Assembly (NCBI GenBank): GCA_947564305.1
Contig: CANOBT010000058.1
Location: 1-30,717, forward strand
Length of the DNA: 30,717 nt
Source of the DNA: an uncultured Lachnospiraceae bacterium
GTDB taxonomy: Bacteria > Bacillota_A > Clostridia > Lachnospirales > Lachnospiraceae
Direction of reading: 5' to 3'
Part shown: positions 15,424 to 23,629 of the stretch, piece after piece
How the letters are laid out: each line of letters starts with the position of its first letter
Numbering within the stretch: the first letter of the stretch is position 1
The notes under the pieces: model-generated
Told to the model about the DNA's origin: nothing
What the model saw: only the letters and a program-made list of their open reading frames with translations
Database searches by the model: none
Made by a program: the position numbers and the translations under genes

Positions 15424-18039
15424 ATGAATGAAAAAATTGTTTTGATTGACGGACACAGTATTTTGAACCGGGCATTTTACGGGGTGCCGGACCTGACGAA
15501 TTCGGAGGGGCTGCATACCAATGCTGTTTATGGGTTTTTGAATATTATGTTTAAGATATTGGATGAGGAGAAGCCGGAATATCTGACGGTGACATTTGAC
15601 GTCCATGCGCCCACCTTCCGGCATGAGATGTATGCGGAGTATAAGGGGACAAGAAAGCCGATGGCAGAAGAACTGCGGCAGCAGGTTCCGGTGATAAAAG
15701 AAGTGCTCCAGGCAATGCAGATTGAGATTGTGGAGCAGGCAGGATTGGAAGCGGATGACTTGCTGGGAACCATCTCACGGACTTGTGAGGAGCAGGGGAT
15801 GGAGGTTTCCATCATTTCCGGTGACAGAGACACGCTGCAGCTCGCCACAGAGCATGTGAAGATTCGGATTCCCAGAACGAAGCAGGGGAAGACCGAGGTG
15901 ACGGATTATTATGCGGCGGACGTGAAGGAAGCTTATGGGGTCACGCCTGCAGAATTCATTGATGTGAAAGCACTCATGGGAGATACGTCAGATAACATAC
16001 CAGGGGTTCCAGGAGTCGGAGAGAAGACCGCTACGAAGATTATCCAGGAGTATGGAACCATCGAAAATGCCTATGCTCATGCGGCGGAGATTAAGCCTCC
16101 CAGGGCCAGCAAGAATCTGCAGGAATACTGGGACCAGGCGTGTATGAGTAAGACTCTGGCAACCATCAATACCCATGCAGAGATTGGATTTGATTTGGAG
16201 CAGGCAAAGTTTGGGAATCCATATACCAAGGATGCATATGATTATTTCCAACGGCTCCAATTTAAGAATCTGCTCAGCCGGTTTGATGTGCAGGCCGATT
16301 CCAATGCAGTGGAGGATTATTTTCAGGAGATTACGAATAAAGAAGAATTGGAACGTATTTTCTCAGAGGCGGAGAAGTCGGATACTGTGGGAGTGGCGAT
16401 TTCTCAGGATGGAGGAAACGTATTACCGCTGTTTGCACATGCGTCCGGATATGGCAGGATTGCGGTTTGCTATGACGCGGAAAAGATTTACTCGATTCCC
16501 TGTGATATGGATTTGGATATGGAATATCTGTTCGGGAAATTATGCAGTGTGGCAGATTCCGTGGAGCGGTTCGTGATGTTTAATCTGAAAAAATATCTGC
16601 CCCATCTTACGATAGCAAAGCAGGAGCATTGTTTTGACGCGACGGTGGCCGCGTATCTTCTAAACCCTCTGAAAAATGATTATGGATACGAGGATGTGGC
16701 AAGGGAGCAATTGCATTTGCTGATTGATGAAAAGGCAGATGCGTCTATGAGGGCATGTTATGAGGCATATACGGCATATGCATCAGCGGAATTACTGACG
16801 AAAAAGTTGAAGGAAACAGGGATGTATTCTCTGTTTACGGATATAGAGATGCCGCTTTTGTTCATCCTCTATGAGATGGAGCAGGCAGGTGTTAAGATTG
16901 AAGGGGAAGCTTTGAAGGTATACGGGGACCAGTTGGGGGCGAAGATTTTGGAGCTGGAAAAGGAAATCTATGAGCTGGCTGGTGAAACGTTTAATATCAA
17001 TTCTCCGAAACAGCTTGGAGTGGTCTTGTTTGACCATCTGGGAATGCCAAATGGCAAGAAGACAAAAACCGGGTATTCTACAGCCGCGGACGTATTGGAT
17101 AAACTGGCGCCGGACTATCCGGTGGTAGCTAAGATTTTGGAGTACCGGCAGCTTGCAAAGCTGAAATCCACTTATGCGGATGGTCTGGCGAATTTTATCG
17201 GGTCAGACGGGAGAATTCATGGAAAGTTCCATCAGACGATCACGGCAACCGGCCGGCTTAGCAGCACAGACCCGAACTTGCAGAATATTCCGATTCGTAT
17301 GGAACTGGGGCGTCTGATACGAAAAGTATTTGTGCCGAAAGAAGGGTGTGTATTCGTAGATGCGGATTATTCCCAGATTGAGCTTAGGATTTTGGCACAC
17401 TGCTCTGGGGATGCACAGTTGATTCAGGCGTACCAGGAAGCACAGGACATTCACCGGATTACGGCGTCTCAAGTCTTTCATGTGCCCTTTGATGAGGTGA
17501 CGGATTTACAGCGTCGCAACGCAAAAGCCGTCAACTTCGGAATCGTGTATGGAATTAGTTCTTTTGGACTGAGTCAGGACTTGAGTATTACAAGAAAAGA
17601 AGCGGCACAGTATATTGAGAGCTATTTTGACACCTATCCGGGTGTGAAACGTTTTTTGGATGAACAGGTTGCCCATGCCAAGGAAAATGGATATGTCGTG
17701 ACCTTGTTTGGAAGACGCAGGCCAGTGCCGGAACTGAAATCCAGTAACTTTATGCAGCGTAGTTTTGGGGAACGGGTAGCGATGAACGCGCCGATTCAGG
17801 GGACCGCAGCAGACGTTATCAAGATTGCCATGATTGGAGTGGCTCAGGAATTGAAAAGCAGAGGAATGAAGTCAAAGCTTCTGCTGCAGGTACATGATGA
17901 ATTGCTGATTGAGGCCTATGAGGATGAATTGGAGCAGGTAAAAGAGATATTGAAGCAGCAGATGGAAGAGGCATGTGATTTGAAAGTTCCGCTGATTGTA
18001 GATATGCATACCGGGGAAAACTGGTATGAAGCGAAGTGA
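15424..18039 (+). CDS. polA: DNA polymerase I
   Basis: Repair and Okazaki-fragment-processing polymerase, 871 residues. The 5'-3' exonuclease domain covers about 1-290 (LIDGHSILNRAFYG, GLEADDLLGT, GDTSDNIPGVPGVGEKTA). The middle 3'-5' exonuclease domain (about 300-460) lacks the DxE motif (VGVAISQDGG stands at that position), so proofreading is probably absent, as in several other Firmicute PolA proteins. The polymerase domain is intact: motif A VDADYSQIELR (D648), motif B RRNAKAVNFGIVYG and motif C QVHDELLIE (D825). The frame is open to 15388, but AGAAGGAG before the ATG at 15424 and the family N-terminus favour this start. coaE follows after 21 bases. Confidence 0.97.
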   Translation: MNEKIVLIDGHSILNRAFYGVPDLTNSEGLHTNAVYGFLNIMFKILDEEKPEYLTVTFDVHAPTFRHEMYAEYKGTRKPMAEELRQQVPVIKEVLQAMQIEIVEQAGLEADDLLGTISRTCEEQGMEVSIISGDRDTLQLATEHVKIRIPRTKQGKTEVTDYYAADVKEAYGVTPAEFIDVKALMGDTSDNIPGVPGVGEKTATKIIQEYGTIENAYAHAAEIKPPRASKNLQEYWDQACMSKTLATINTHAEIGFDLEQAKFGNPYTKDAYDYFQRLQFKNLLSRFDVQADSNAVEDYFQEITNKEELERIFSEAEKSDTVGVAISQDGGNVLPLFAHASGYGRIAVCYDAEKIYSIPCDMDLDMEYLFGKLCSVADSVERFVMFNLKKYLPHLTIAKQEHCFDATVAAYLLNPLKNDYGYEDVAREQLHLLIDEKADASMRACYEAYTAYASAELLTKKLKETGMYSLFTDIEMPLLFILYEMEQAGVKIEGEALKVYGDQLGAKILELEKEIYELAGETFNINSPKQLGVVLFDHLGMPNGKKTKTGYSTAADVLDKLAPDYPVVAKILEYRQLAKLKSTYADGLANFIGSDGRIHGKFHQTITATGRLSSTDPNLQNIPIRMELGRLIRKVFVPKEGCVFVDADYSQIELRILAHCSGDAQLIQAYQEAQDIHRITASQVFHVPFDEVTDLQRRNAKAVNFGIVYGISSFGLSQDLSITRKEAAQYIESYFDTYPGVKRFLDEQVAHAKENGYVVTLFGRRRPVPELKSSNFMQRSFGERVAMNAPIQGTAADVIKIAMIGVAQELKSRGMKSKLLLQVHDELLIEAYEDELEQVKEILKQQMEEACDLKVPLIVDMHTGENWYEAK

Positions 18040-18060
18040 GAAAAGAATAGGTGATAAGGA

Positions 18061-18645
18061 ATGAAGGTGCTGGGAATCACAGGCGGAATCGGTTCAGGAA
18101 AGAGCGAAGTTTTAAAATATCTACAGGAAGCCTACGAAGCAGTTGTTTCCCCTTTGGATGATGTGGCAAGACAATTGCAGAGAAGGGGAGAAAATTGTTT
18201 TGACAGGATTGTGGACACATTTGGAATGGAAATTCTGGGGATGGACGGAGAACTGGACAGGGAGAAACTGGGGGCAATTGTGTTTTCTGATTCGGAAAAA
18301 CTGGCGCTTTTGAATGAGATTGTCCATCCGGAGGTGAAACAGTGGGTACGGCAGGACATTGAGCGGAAAGAGAAAGAGAGAGTCTGGTTGTATGTACTGG
18401 AATCTGCATTGTTTCCTGATGTGGATTATGGGGACATCTGTTCGGAAATGTGGTATATCTATGCAGAAGAATCTATCCGGCGGCAGCGCTTGATGGCATC
18501 CCGGTATTATACAGAAGAGAAGACGAGGAGCATTATCCGGTCGCAGCCGTCAGAGCAGGCATTTCGCAGGATTTGTACGGAAGTGATTGATAACAGCAGT
18601 GCTTTTGAAAATACGAAGAAACAGATAGGAGAATTGTTATTATGA
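18061..18645 (+). CDS. coaE: Dephospho-CoA kinase
   Basis: Last step of coenzyme A synthesis: phosphorylates the 3'-hydroxyl of dephospho-CoA. The 194 residues are typical. The P-loop is GITGGIGSGKS near the N-terminus. The substrate-site segment around VVSPLDDVARQLQ and the conserved EIVHPEVKQWV and ESALFPD stretches are present. The start follows AAGGA, 21 bases downstream of polA. A polA-coaE order is common in clostridia and many other bacteria. The stop overlaps the next ATG by four bases (ATGA), indicating translational coupling. Confidence 0.95.
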   Translation: MKVLGITGGIGSGKSEVLKYLQEAYEAVVSPLDDVARQLQRRGENCFDRIVDTFGMEILGMDGELDREKLGAIVFSDSEKLALLNEIVHPEVKQWVRQDIERKEKERVWLYVLESALFPDVDYGDICSEMWYIYAEESIRRQRLMASRYYTEEKTRSIIRSQPSEQAFRRICTEVIDNSSAFENTKKQIGELLL

Positions 18646-19439
18646 GAATGTGCAGTATAGCCAGCGGGAGCAGTGGGAATTGCATTTATATAGGAAGTGA
18701 CAATACCCACCTTCTGGTGGATGCGGGAATCAGCAAAAAGCGGATTGACGCAGGATTAAAGGATCTGGAAATTAAGGGAGAGGAATTGAACGGGATTCTG
18801 GTGACTCATGAACATTCGGACCACATTCAGGGATTAGGTGTATTCAGCAGGAAATACGAGATTCCCATCTATGCCTCGCCGGGAACGATTGACGGCATCA
18901 AGAACTATTCCAGTCTGGGGAAGATGCCGGAGGGATTGCTTCATCCGATTCGGATTGATGAAAGATTTGTCCTTGGGGACATTACCATTGATCCGTTTGC
19001 CATTTCTCATGATGCCAATGAGCCTACCGGTTATCGCATGGAATGTGCAGGAAAAGCAGCGGCAGTGGCGACAGACCTGGGAATCTACACGGATTATGTG
19101 GTCGGAAAGCTTAAAAATCTGGACGCAGTGCTGTTGGAGGCAAATCACGATGTACATATGCTTGAAGTAGGGGCATATCCTTACTATTTGAAGCAGAGAA
19201 TCCTGGGGGATAAAGGACATTTGTCAAATGAATTGTCAGGAAAGCTTCTTTGTGATATACTACATGATAATTTGAAGCATATTGTTCTGGGACATTTGAG
19301 CAAAGAAAATAATTATGGGCGTCTGGCTTATGAGACTGTGAAGCTGGAAGTGACTCTGGGGGACAATGCGTATAAGGGGGAAGACTTGGATATGACAGTT
19401 GCAAAGCGTGATGAGATATCCAGGATTTATACCTTTTAA
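18642..19439 (+). CDS. Metallo-beta-lactamase-fold hydrolase, WalJ/YycJ-like
   Basis: Cytoplasmic metallo-beta-lactamase-fold enzyme, 265 residues, resembling YycJ/WalJ, an exonuclease-like protein linked in Bacillus-type bacteria to the WalRK cell-wall regulon and to DNA repair. The N-terminus (CSIASGSSGNCIYIG) is characteristic of this branch. The metal-binding motif THEHSDH has H56, H58, D60 and H61, and further ligands lie in ISHDANEP, ATDLG and the late LGHLSKENN. Here it is not beside walRK but is coupled to coaE. A DNA-repair role would suit the neighbouring polA, but that is inference. Confidence 0.88.
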   Translation: MRMCSIASGSSGNCIYIGSDNTHLLVDAGISKKRIDAGLKDLEIKGEELNGILVTHEHSDHIQGLGVFSRKYEIPIYASPGTIDGIKNYSSLGKMPEGLLHPIRIDERFVLGDITIDPFAISHDANEPTGYRMECAGKAAAVATDLGIYTDYVVGKLKNLDAVLLEANHDVHMLEVGAYPYYLKQRILGDKGHLSNELSGKLLCDILHDNLKHIVLGHLSKENNYGRLAYETVKLEVTLGDNAYKGEDLDMTVAKRDEISRIYTF

Positions 19440-19449
19440 ATACCTTAGT

Positions 19450-19484
19450 ATGCAGAAATGTTGCCGGCGGCAAGCTTTCTGTAT
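19450..19484 (+). other. Stem-loop upstream of the ACT-domain gene
   Basis: ATGCAGAAA (19450-19458) pairs with TTTCTGTAT (19476-19484), with one G-U. After a 2x2 mismatch, TTGCC (19461-19465) pairs with GGCAA (19469-19473) around a 3-base loop. No T-run follows. It lies between the WalJ-like gene and the AGGAGG site of the ACT gene. It may be a weak terminator, a processing site or a leader structure. Confidence 0.5.
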
Positions 19485-19519
19485 GATAGATAGTTTAATA
19501 TAGGAGGAGAGCAGAAGAC

Positions 19520-19792
19520 ATGAAGAAATGTATCGTAACTGTATTGGGAAAGGATACCGTAGGAATCATTGCAAAGGTGTGTACCTATCTTGCAGAAAAT
19601 GAAATCAATATTCTGGATATTTCCCAGACTATCGTGCAGGGATATTTTAATATGATGATGATTGTGGATGTGACGGAAAAGGACAGGCAGTTTACGCAGA
19701 TCTGTGATGATATGGAAAAGCTGGGTGAGGAGATTGGGGTCAATATCCGCTGTCAGAGAGAAGAGATTTTTGAAAAAATGCACAGGCTGTAA
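19520..19792 (+). CDS. ACT-domain protein (UPF0237 family)
   Basis: A 90-residue protein that is a single ACT domain, a fold that usually binds amino acids or other small ligands. The start MKKCIVTVLGKDTVGIIAKV and the DISQTIVQGYFNMMMIVD strand-helix pattern match UPF0237 members, which in Gram-positives are commonly encoded directly before a UPF0210 protein, as here. Its ligand is unknown. The start is fixed by AGGAGGAG. It probably regulates or partners with the UPF0210 protein 95 bases downstream; this is inference from conserved neighbourhood. Confidence 0.9.
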   Translation: MKKCIVTVLGKDTVGIIAKVCTYLAENEINILDISQTIVQGYFNMMMIVDVTEKDRQFTQICDDMEKLGEEIGVNIRCQREEIFEKMHRL

Positions 19793-19802
19793 TCAGAAAC
19801 AC

Positions 19803-19846
19803 CAGTCTATATCCGAAACCAGTATAAGAGGTTTCGATACAGACTG
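19803..19846 (+). other. Long stem-loop between the ACT and UPF0210 genes
   Basis: The left arm, CAGTCTATATCCGAAACC (19803-19820), pairs with GGTTTCGATACAGACTG (19830-19846). The stem is about 17 pairs with one wobble and one bulged C, closed by a 9-base loop. No T-run follows on either strand, so it is not a standard terminator. It fills most of the gap before the UPF0210 gene and is likely a transcript element. Confidence 0.7.
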
Positions 19847-19887
19847 TGAAGATGTGAAGCCGGACAGGAAGGCGAGGAAAAACAGAT

Positions 19888-21252
19888 ATGATTAATATGT
19901 ATGAAGTATCAGAGACAAATGAAATGATCGAGCATGAGAATCTGGATGTGCGCACTATTACGCTGGGAATCAGCCTTCTGGACTGTATCGATTCCAATCT
20001 GGAGGCATTGAACCAGAAGATTTATGAGAAAATTACCAGAGTCGCAAAAGATTTAGTCAGCACAGGACGGGATATTGAGAAGGAATTTGGAATTCCGATT
20101 GTGAATAAGAGAATTTCGATTACTCCGATTTCTCTTGTAGGTTCAGCAGCATGCAAAAGCCCGGAGGACTTTGTGACTATAGCTCGAACACTGGACCGGG
20201 CAGCGCAGACGGTAGGTGTGAATTTTATCGGCGGATATTCTGCCCTGGTGTCCAAAGGAATGACGAAGAGCGAGGAATATCTGATTCGTTCGATTCCCCA
20301 GGCATTGGCTCAGACAGAGCGAATCTGCAGCTCTGTCAATGTGGGGTCCACCAGGACAGGCATTAACATGGATGCGGTCCGTCTCTGCGGGGAGATTGTA
20401 AAAGAAACGGCGGAGGCAACGAAAGAGCGGGATTCTTTAGGCTGTGCCAAGCTAGTGATCTTCTGCAATGCGCCGGATGACAACCCATTTATGGCAGGGG
20501 CATTTCTAGGAGTGACGGAAGCAGATGCGGTTATCAATGTGGGAGTCAGTGGTCCGGGTGTTGTGAAAAAGGCATTGGAAAAGGTTCGGGGCAAAGGATT
20601 TGAGGAGCTATGCGAGACTATCAAGAAGACGGCTTTTAAGGTGACAAGAGTCGGACAGCTTGTGGCAGGAGAGGCATCTAAGCGTATGGGGATTCCTTTT
20701 GGAATCGTTGATTTATCTTTGGCGCCTACTCCGGCAATCGGTGACAGTGTGGCAGAGATTTTGGAAGAAATCGGTCTGGAACGAGTAGGTGCGCCGGGTA
20801 CAACGGCAGCGCTGGCGATGCTCAATGACCAGGTGAAGAAGGGCGGTGTAATGGCTTCTTCCTATGTAGGGGGATTGAGCGGAGCATTCATTCCGGTGAG
20901 TGAGGATCAGGGAATGATCGATGCAGTGAATATCGGTTCCCTGACATTGGAAAAGCTGGAGGCAATGACTTGTGTCTGCTCCGTTGGTTTGGATATGATT
21001 GCCATTCCTGGGAAGACAAAAGCCAGCACCATTGCAGGGATTATTGCGGATGAGATGGCTATTGGTATGGTCAATCAGAAGACTACGGCTGTACGTCTGA
21101 TTCCTGTAATTGGCAAGGACGTCGGAGAGACAGCAGAGTTCGGCGGACTCTTGGGATATGCACCGATTATTCCGGTGAATGAATTTGGATGTGAGACATT
21201 TATTAATCGGAAGGGAAGGATTCCCGCGCCAATTCATAGTTTTAAAAATTAA
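19888..21252 (+). CDS. UPF0210 (DUF711, PFL-like) protein
   Basis: A conserved 454-residue cytoplasmic protein of the DUF711/UPF0210 family, structurally related to glycyl-radical enzymes such as pyruvate formate-lyase but without a known activity. Family-typical stretches are [61 protein letters not shown] and [22 protein letters not shown] see no typical glycyl-radical RVSGY-like motif near the C-terminus, so radical chemistry is not indicated. The start ATG at 19888 lies eight bases after GAGGAA. It follows the ACT-domain gene, the conserved partner. Confidence 0.9.
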   Translation: MINMYEVSETNEMIEHENLDVRTITLGISLLDCIDSNLEALNQKIYEKITRVAKDLVSTGRDIEKEFGIPIVNKRISITPISLVGSAACKSPEDFVTIARTLDRAAQTVGVNFIGGYSALVSKGMTKSEEYLIRSIPQALAQTERICSSVNVGSTRTGINMDAVRLCGEIVKETAEATKERDSLGCAKLVIFCNAPDDNPFMAGAFLGVTEADAVINVGVSGPGVVKKALEKVRGKGFEELCETIKKTAFKVTRVGQLVAGEASKRMGIPFGIVDLSLAPTPAIGDSVAEILEEIGLERVGAPGTTAALAMLNDQVKKGGVMASSYVGGLSGAFIPVSEDQGMIDAVNIGSLTLEKLEAMTCVCSVGLDMIAIPGKTKASTIAGIIADEMAIGMVNQKTTAVRLIPVIGKDVGETAEFGGLLGYAPIIPVNEFGCETFINRKGRIPAPIHSFKN

Positions 21253-21270
21253 AGGGCAGGAGATTATGTT

Positions 21271-22134
21271 ATGAGTAAAATAGCAATTGTGACAGACAGT
21301 AACAGTGGAATTACACAGGCAAAGGGAAAAGAAATGGGGATTTATGTTCTCCCCATGCCTTTCTATATCAACGGAGAGCTCTTTTTAGAAGACATCACAC
21401 TGACACAGGCGGAATTTTATAAACGTCTTGCGGAGGATGCGGATATTTCAACATCTCAGCCATCGCCTGGTGATGTTCTGGACTTGTGGGACAAGATTTT
21501 AGAAGAATATGATGAATTAGTGCATATTCCGATGTCCAGCGGTTTAAGCAGTTCCTGCGAGACAGCGGTTTCTCTGTCAGAAGATTATAATGGAAGAGTA
21601 CAGGTGGTGAATAACCAGAGAATCTCAGTGACTCAGGAACAGTCTGTAAAGGATGCAATGTATCTGCGGGATGCAGGAAAATCAGCTGCCGAGATTAAAG
21701 AGATTTTGGAAAAAGAAAAATTTGAATCCACCATCTATATTACTGTGGATACCTTAAAATATCTGAAAAAAGGCGGAAGGGTTACCCCGGCAGCCGCGGC
21801 ATTGGGAACGGTATTGAATCTAAAACCCGTATTACAGATTCAGGGAGAAAAGCTAGATGCTTTTGCAAAGGTTCGTGGTTGGAAAGCGGCCAAACGGACC
21901 ATGCTGCAGGCGATTGAGAAGGACATGAAGGAACGGTTTGCCGGGAAGGAATCTCAGTTGATTCTGGGAATGGCATATACCTGCAGTAAGGAAGAGGCGG
22001 CAGAGTGGAAAGAAGAGATTCGGAACCGTTTTCCAGGATTCGAGATTATGGAGGCGCCGCTTTCACTGAGTGTTGCCTGTCATATCGGAGCAGGCTCTAT
22101 GGCGGTGACTTGTACAAAAAAAGTTGAAGTCTAA
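21271..22134 (+). CDS. DegV-family fatty-acid-binding protein
   Basis: A 287-residue DegV protein (PF02645). Members bind a fatty acid between two domains and can act as FakB subunits that present it to fatty-acid kinase. The N-terminus has KIAIVTDSNSGIT, the lipid head-group region includes ISTSQPSPGD and PMSSGLSSSCETA, and the second domain has VDTLKYLKKGGRVTPAAAALG, all standard. The start follows AGGAG. It lies 18 bases after the UPF0210 gene, so it is probably co-transcribed, and the operon closes with a strong terminator at 22172-22216. Its role as a FakB here is inferred; fakA is not in the window. Confidence 0.92.
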   Translation: MSKIAIVTDSNSGITQAKGKEMGIYVLPMPFYINGELFLEDITLTQAEFYKRLAEDADISTSQPSPGDVLDLWDKILEEYDELVHIPMSSGLSSSCETAVSLSEDYNGRVQVVNNQRISVTQEQSVKDAMYLRDAGKSAAEIKEILEKEKFESTIYITVDTLKYLKKGGRVTPAAAALGTVLNLKPVLQIQGEKLDAFAKVRGWKAAKRTMLQAIEKDMKERFAGKESQLILGMAYTCSKEEAAEWKEEIRNRFPGFEIMEAPLSLSVACHIGAGSMAVTCTKKVEV

Positions 22135-22171
22135 AAGCGGTAAGGAAGTTTTACCCAAAATTGTATATAAA

Positions 22172-22216
22172 AAGAAGTAACGTCTTACCAACATTGGAAG
22201 ACTTTACTTCTTTTTT
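22172..22216. terminator. Bidirectional intrinsic terminator between degV and the HD-domain gene
   Basis: AAGAAGTAACGTCTTACCAA (22172-22191) pairs with TTGGAAGACTTTACTTCTT (22194-22212), with one mismatch and one bulged A. Six Ts follow on the plus strand and an A-run precedes it, giving a T-run on the minus strand. It would serve both convergent units. Confidence 0.88.
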
Positions 22217-22223
22217 CTTTACT

Positions 22224-22700
22224 TCAGTAACACGGAAAACTCTTTTTCCGTACAATCGTCTCATAAGTGGAGCAGATTTTATCTGTGATGCAGACAATGA
22301 AAGCTGCCCGGCACTTAGGGACTGAGAACAAAGTCAGGGGCCACATATGGCTCTTGATGATGTTTTGCTCTACCGGCGACAGTTTATAGCGTTTCATAGC
22401 ATTTTTTAGCGCAACTGCCGGATGATGGAATCCATGCAGTCGCTCATGGGAATGGCTGTCATGCCAGTCATATAAATAGAAATCATGGAGGAAAGCACCA
22501 CGCACCAGTTCTGAATCTGATGCACCCAGATGAAAGCGGCGGTTCAGATAAAAACTAAGCCGTGTCACACTGAGCACATGGTCATAGGTCGAGATGCGCC
22601 CATGTTGGATACAACGTTTCATGAGTTCCGCCTCCCTGGTCAGATGCAGGCCGCGAAGGAGGTTTCTGATTTCTGCTTTTTCGTGCGAAGTTAGTTTCAT
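22224..22700 (-). CDS. HD-domain protein
   Basis: A 158-residue protein with an HD-type metal-dependent phosphohydrolase core. Candidate metal ligands are the histidine in TYDHVLS (H40) and the HD pair in AFLHDFYLYDW, followed by a downstream histidine cluster (HDSHSHERLHGFHHP). No second catalytic domain is fused. The substrate is unknown; nucleotides are typical for small HD proteins. It lies 24 bases after the PF06541 membrane protein and is probably co-transcribed with it. The ribosome site is only a moderate AGGAA. It ends just inside the bidirectional terminator. Confidence 0.82.
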   Translation of the reverse strand: MKLTSHEKAEIRNLLRGLHLTREAELMKRCIQHGRISTYDHVLSVTRLSFYLNRRFHLGASDSELVRGAFLHDFYLYDWHDSHSHERLHGFHHPAVALKNAMKRYKLSPVEQNIIKSHMWPLTLFSVPKCRAAFIVCITDKICSTYETIVRKKSFPCY

Positions 22701-22724
22701 AAACAGGTTCCTGCCTTATTGAAT

Positions 22725-23540
22725 TCATATTTTTTTATCAGAATCTTTTTTGCGGAATTTGAGTGCATGCTGTTTCATCTTGCTTCCCAACTCGCTATAT
22801 CTTGCATGACGGAAAGATACGGAGGAGCGAAGTGCACGGGTCTGAGTCCAGTTCATCGTGGAAAGCGTATTTTTTAATTCTTCCATCATTCTGCGTTCGC
22901 GGAATTCTTCTAAGGAAACTTTTTCCTTCAATGTAACCAGACCATCAGAAAGATTTTGCTTCGTATTCTCAATGAAGATATCGTATTTCTCTGAAATCTG
23001 TGAGTCGATGGCATTCAGGGTGGTCTCCAGCTTGACATTCAGTGCAATCAGAGAATCCGCAGTTAATGCGCAATCCGCAGAAAAAACTGCCATCAATAGC
23101 AGGGCAGCAGGTTCCTGCCAGTAAAGTGGAAGGGAATCAGTAATCCGCAACATGTAAGGGTGAATACCATACAGGACAATCAAACCAGCCGCGCCAAAGC
23201 CGAGCGAGCAGGGCAGACAGATGCGCCCCTGAATATTAAAAGGCAGATTGCTGTAATCCCACCAGACCGCATGAAACAGCTTTTCTGTCGCATAGGATGT
23301 GGAGAATTCCAAAACTGCGGAACCCAGCATACACGTTAAAAATACGGCGCCATAATTCGGAAGATTGCCGCAGACTAAGACATCGAGCACCGCACCGACC
23401 CCGTAGATGGGGCAGTAGGGGCCGATCAGCATCCCACGGTTGTCCCACTTCAAAGTCTTTACACTGCAATAGATCGTTTCATAAATCCAGCCTAGAATGC
23501 TATATAGCACAAACCAGATAAAAATTGTTGTAAAATGCAT
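22725..23540 (-). CDS. PF06541-type membrane protein (putative ABC transporter type IV)
   Basis: A 271-residue membrane protein. The N-terminal 170 residues carry about five hydrophobic segments and the family landmarks GWIYETIYCS, NRGMLIGPYCPIYG and AVWWDYSN. The C-terminal 100 residues are hydrophilic, with coiled-coil character and a basic end (KQHALKFRKKDSDKK). The family is widespread in clostridia and is annotated as a putative ABC transporter component, but there is no ATPase nearby and transport has not been shown to my knowledge. A good promoter lies at 23589-23618, so it and the HD gene form their own unit. Confidence 0.85.
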   Translation of the reverse strand: MHFTTIFIWFVLYSILGWIYETIYCSVKTLKWDNRGMLIGPYCPIYGVGAVLDVLVCGNLPNYGAVFLTCMLGSAVLEFSTSYATEKLFHAVWWDYSNLPFNIQGRICLPCSLGFGAAGLIVLYGIHPYMLRITDSLPLYWQEPAALLLMAVFSADCALTADSLIALNVKLETTLNAIDSQISEKYDIFIENTKQNLSDGLVTLKEKVSLEEFRERRMMEELKNTLSTMNWTQTRALRSSVSFRHARYSELGSKMKQHALKFRKKDSDKKI

Positions 23541-23588
23541 AAAAACACCTCTTTTGTTCTTGAAAATAGTTCTTTTTTTGACAAATGT

Positions 23589-23618
23589 ATTTTACCAGAG
23601 AGAAAAATAGTCCGTCAA
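23589..23618 (-). promoter_or_regulatory. Probable promoter of the PF06541-HD operon
   Basis: On the minus strand, TTGACG (23618-23613), an 18-base spacer and TAAAAT (23594-23589) with an extended TGG before the -10 box. It lies just past the tmcAL stop and gives a leader of about 40 bases. Confidence 0.55.
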
Positions 23619-23629
23619 GTGTGGCTGTA

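Noticed and set aside
19803..19846. The ACT-UPF0210 stem as an intrinsic terminator
   Set aside because: Neither strand has a T-run after the stem.
20310..20825. A 171-codon open frame opposite the UPF0210 gene
   Set aside because: It is low-complexity and Ser/Ala-rich from antisense codon bias, with no start signal.
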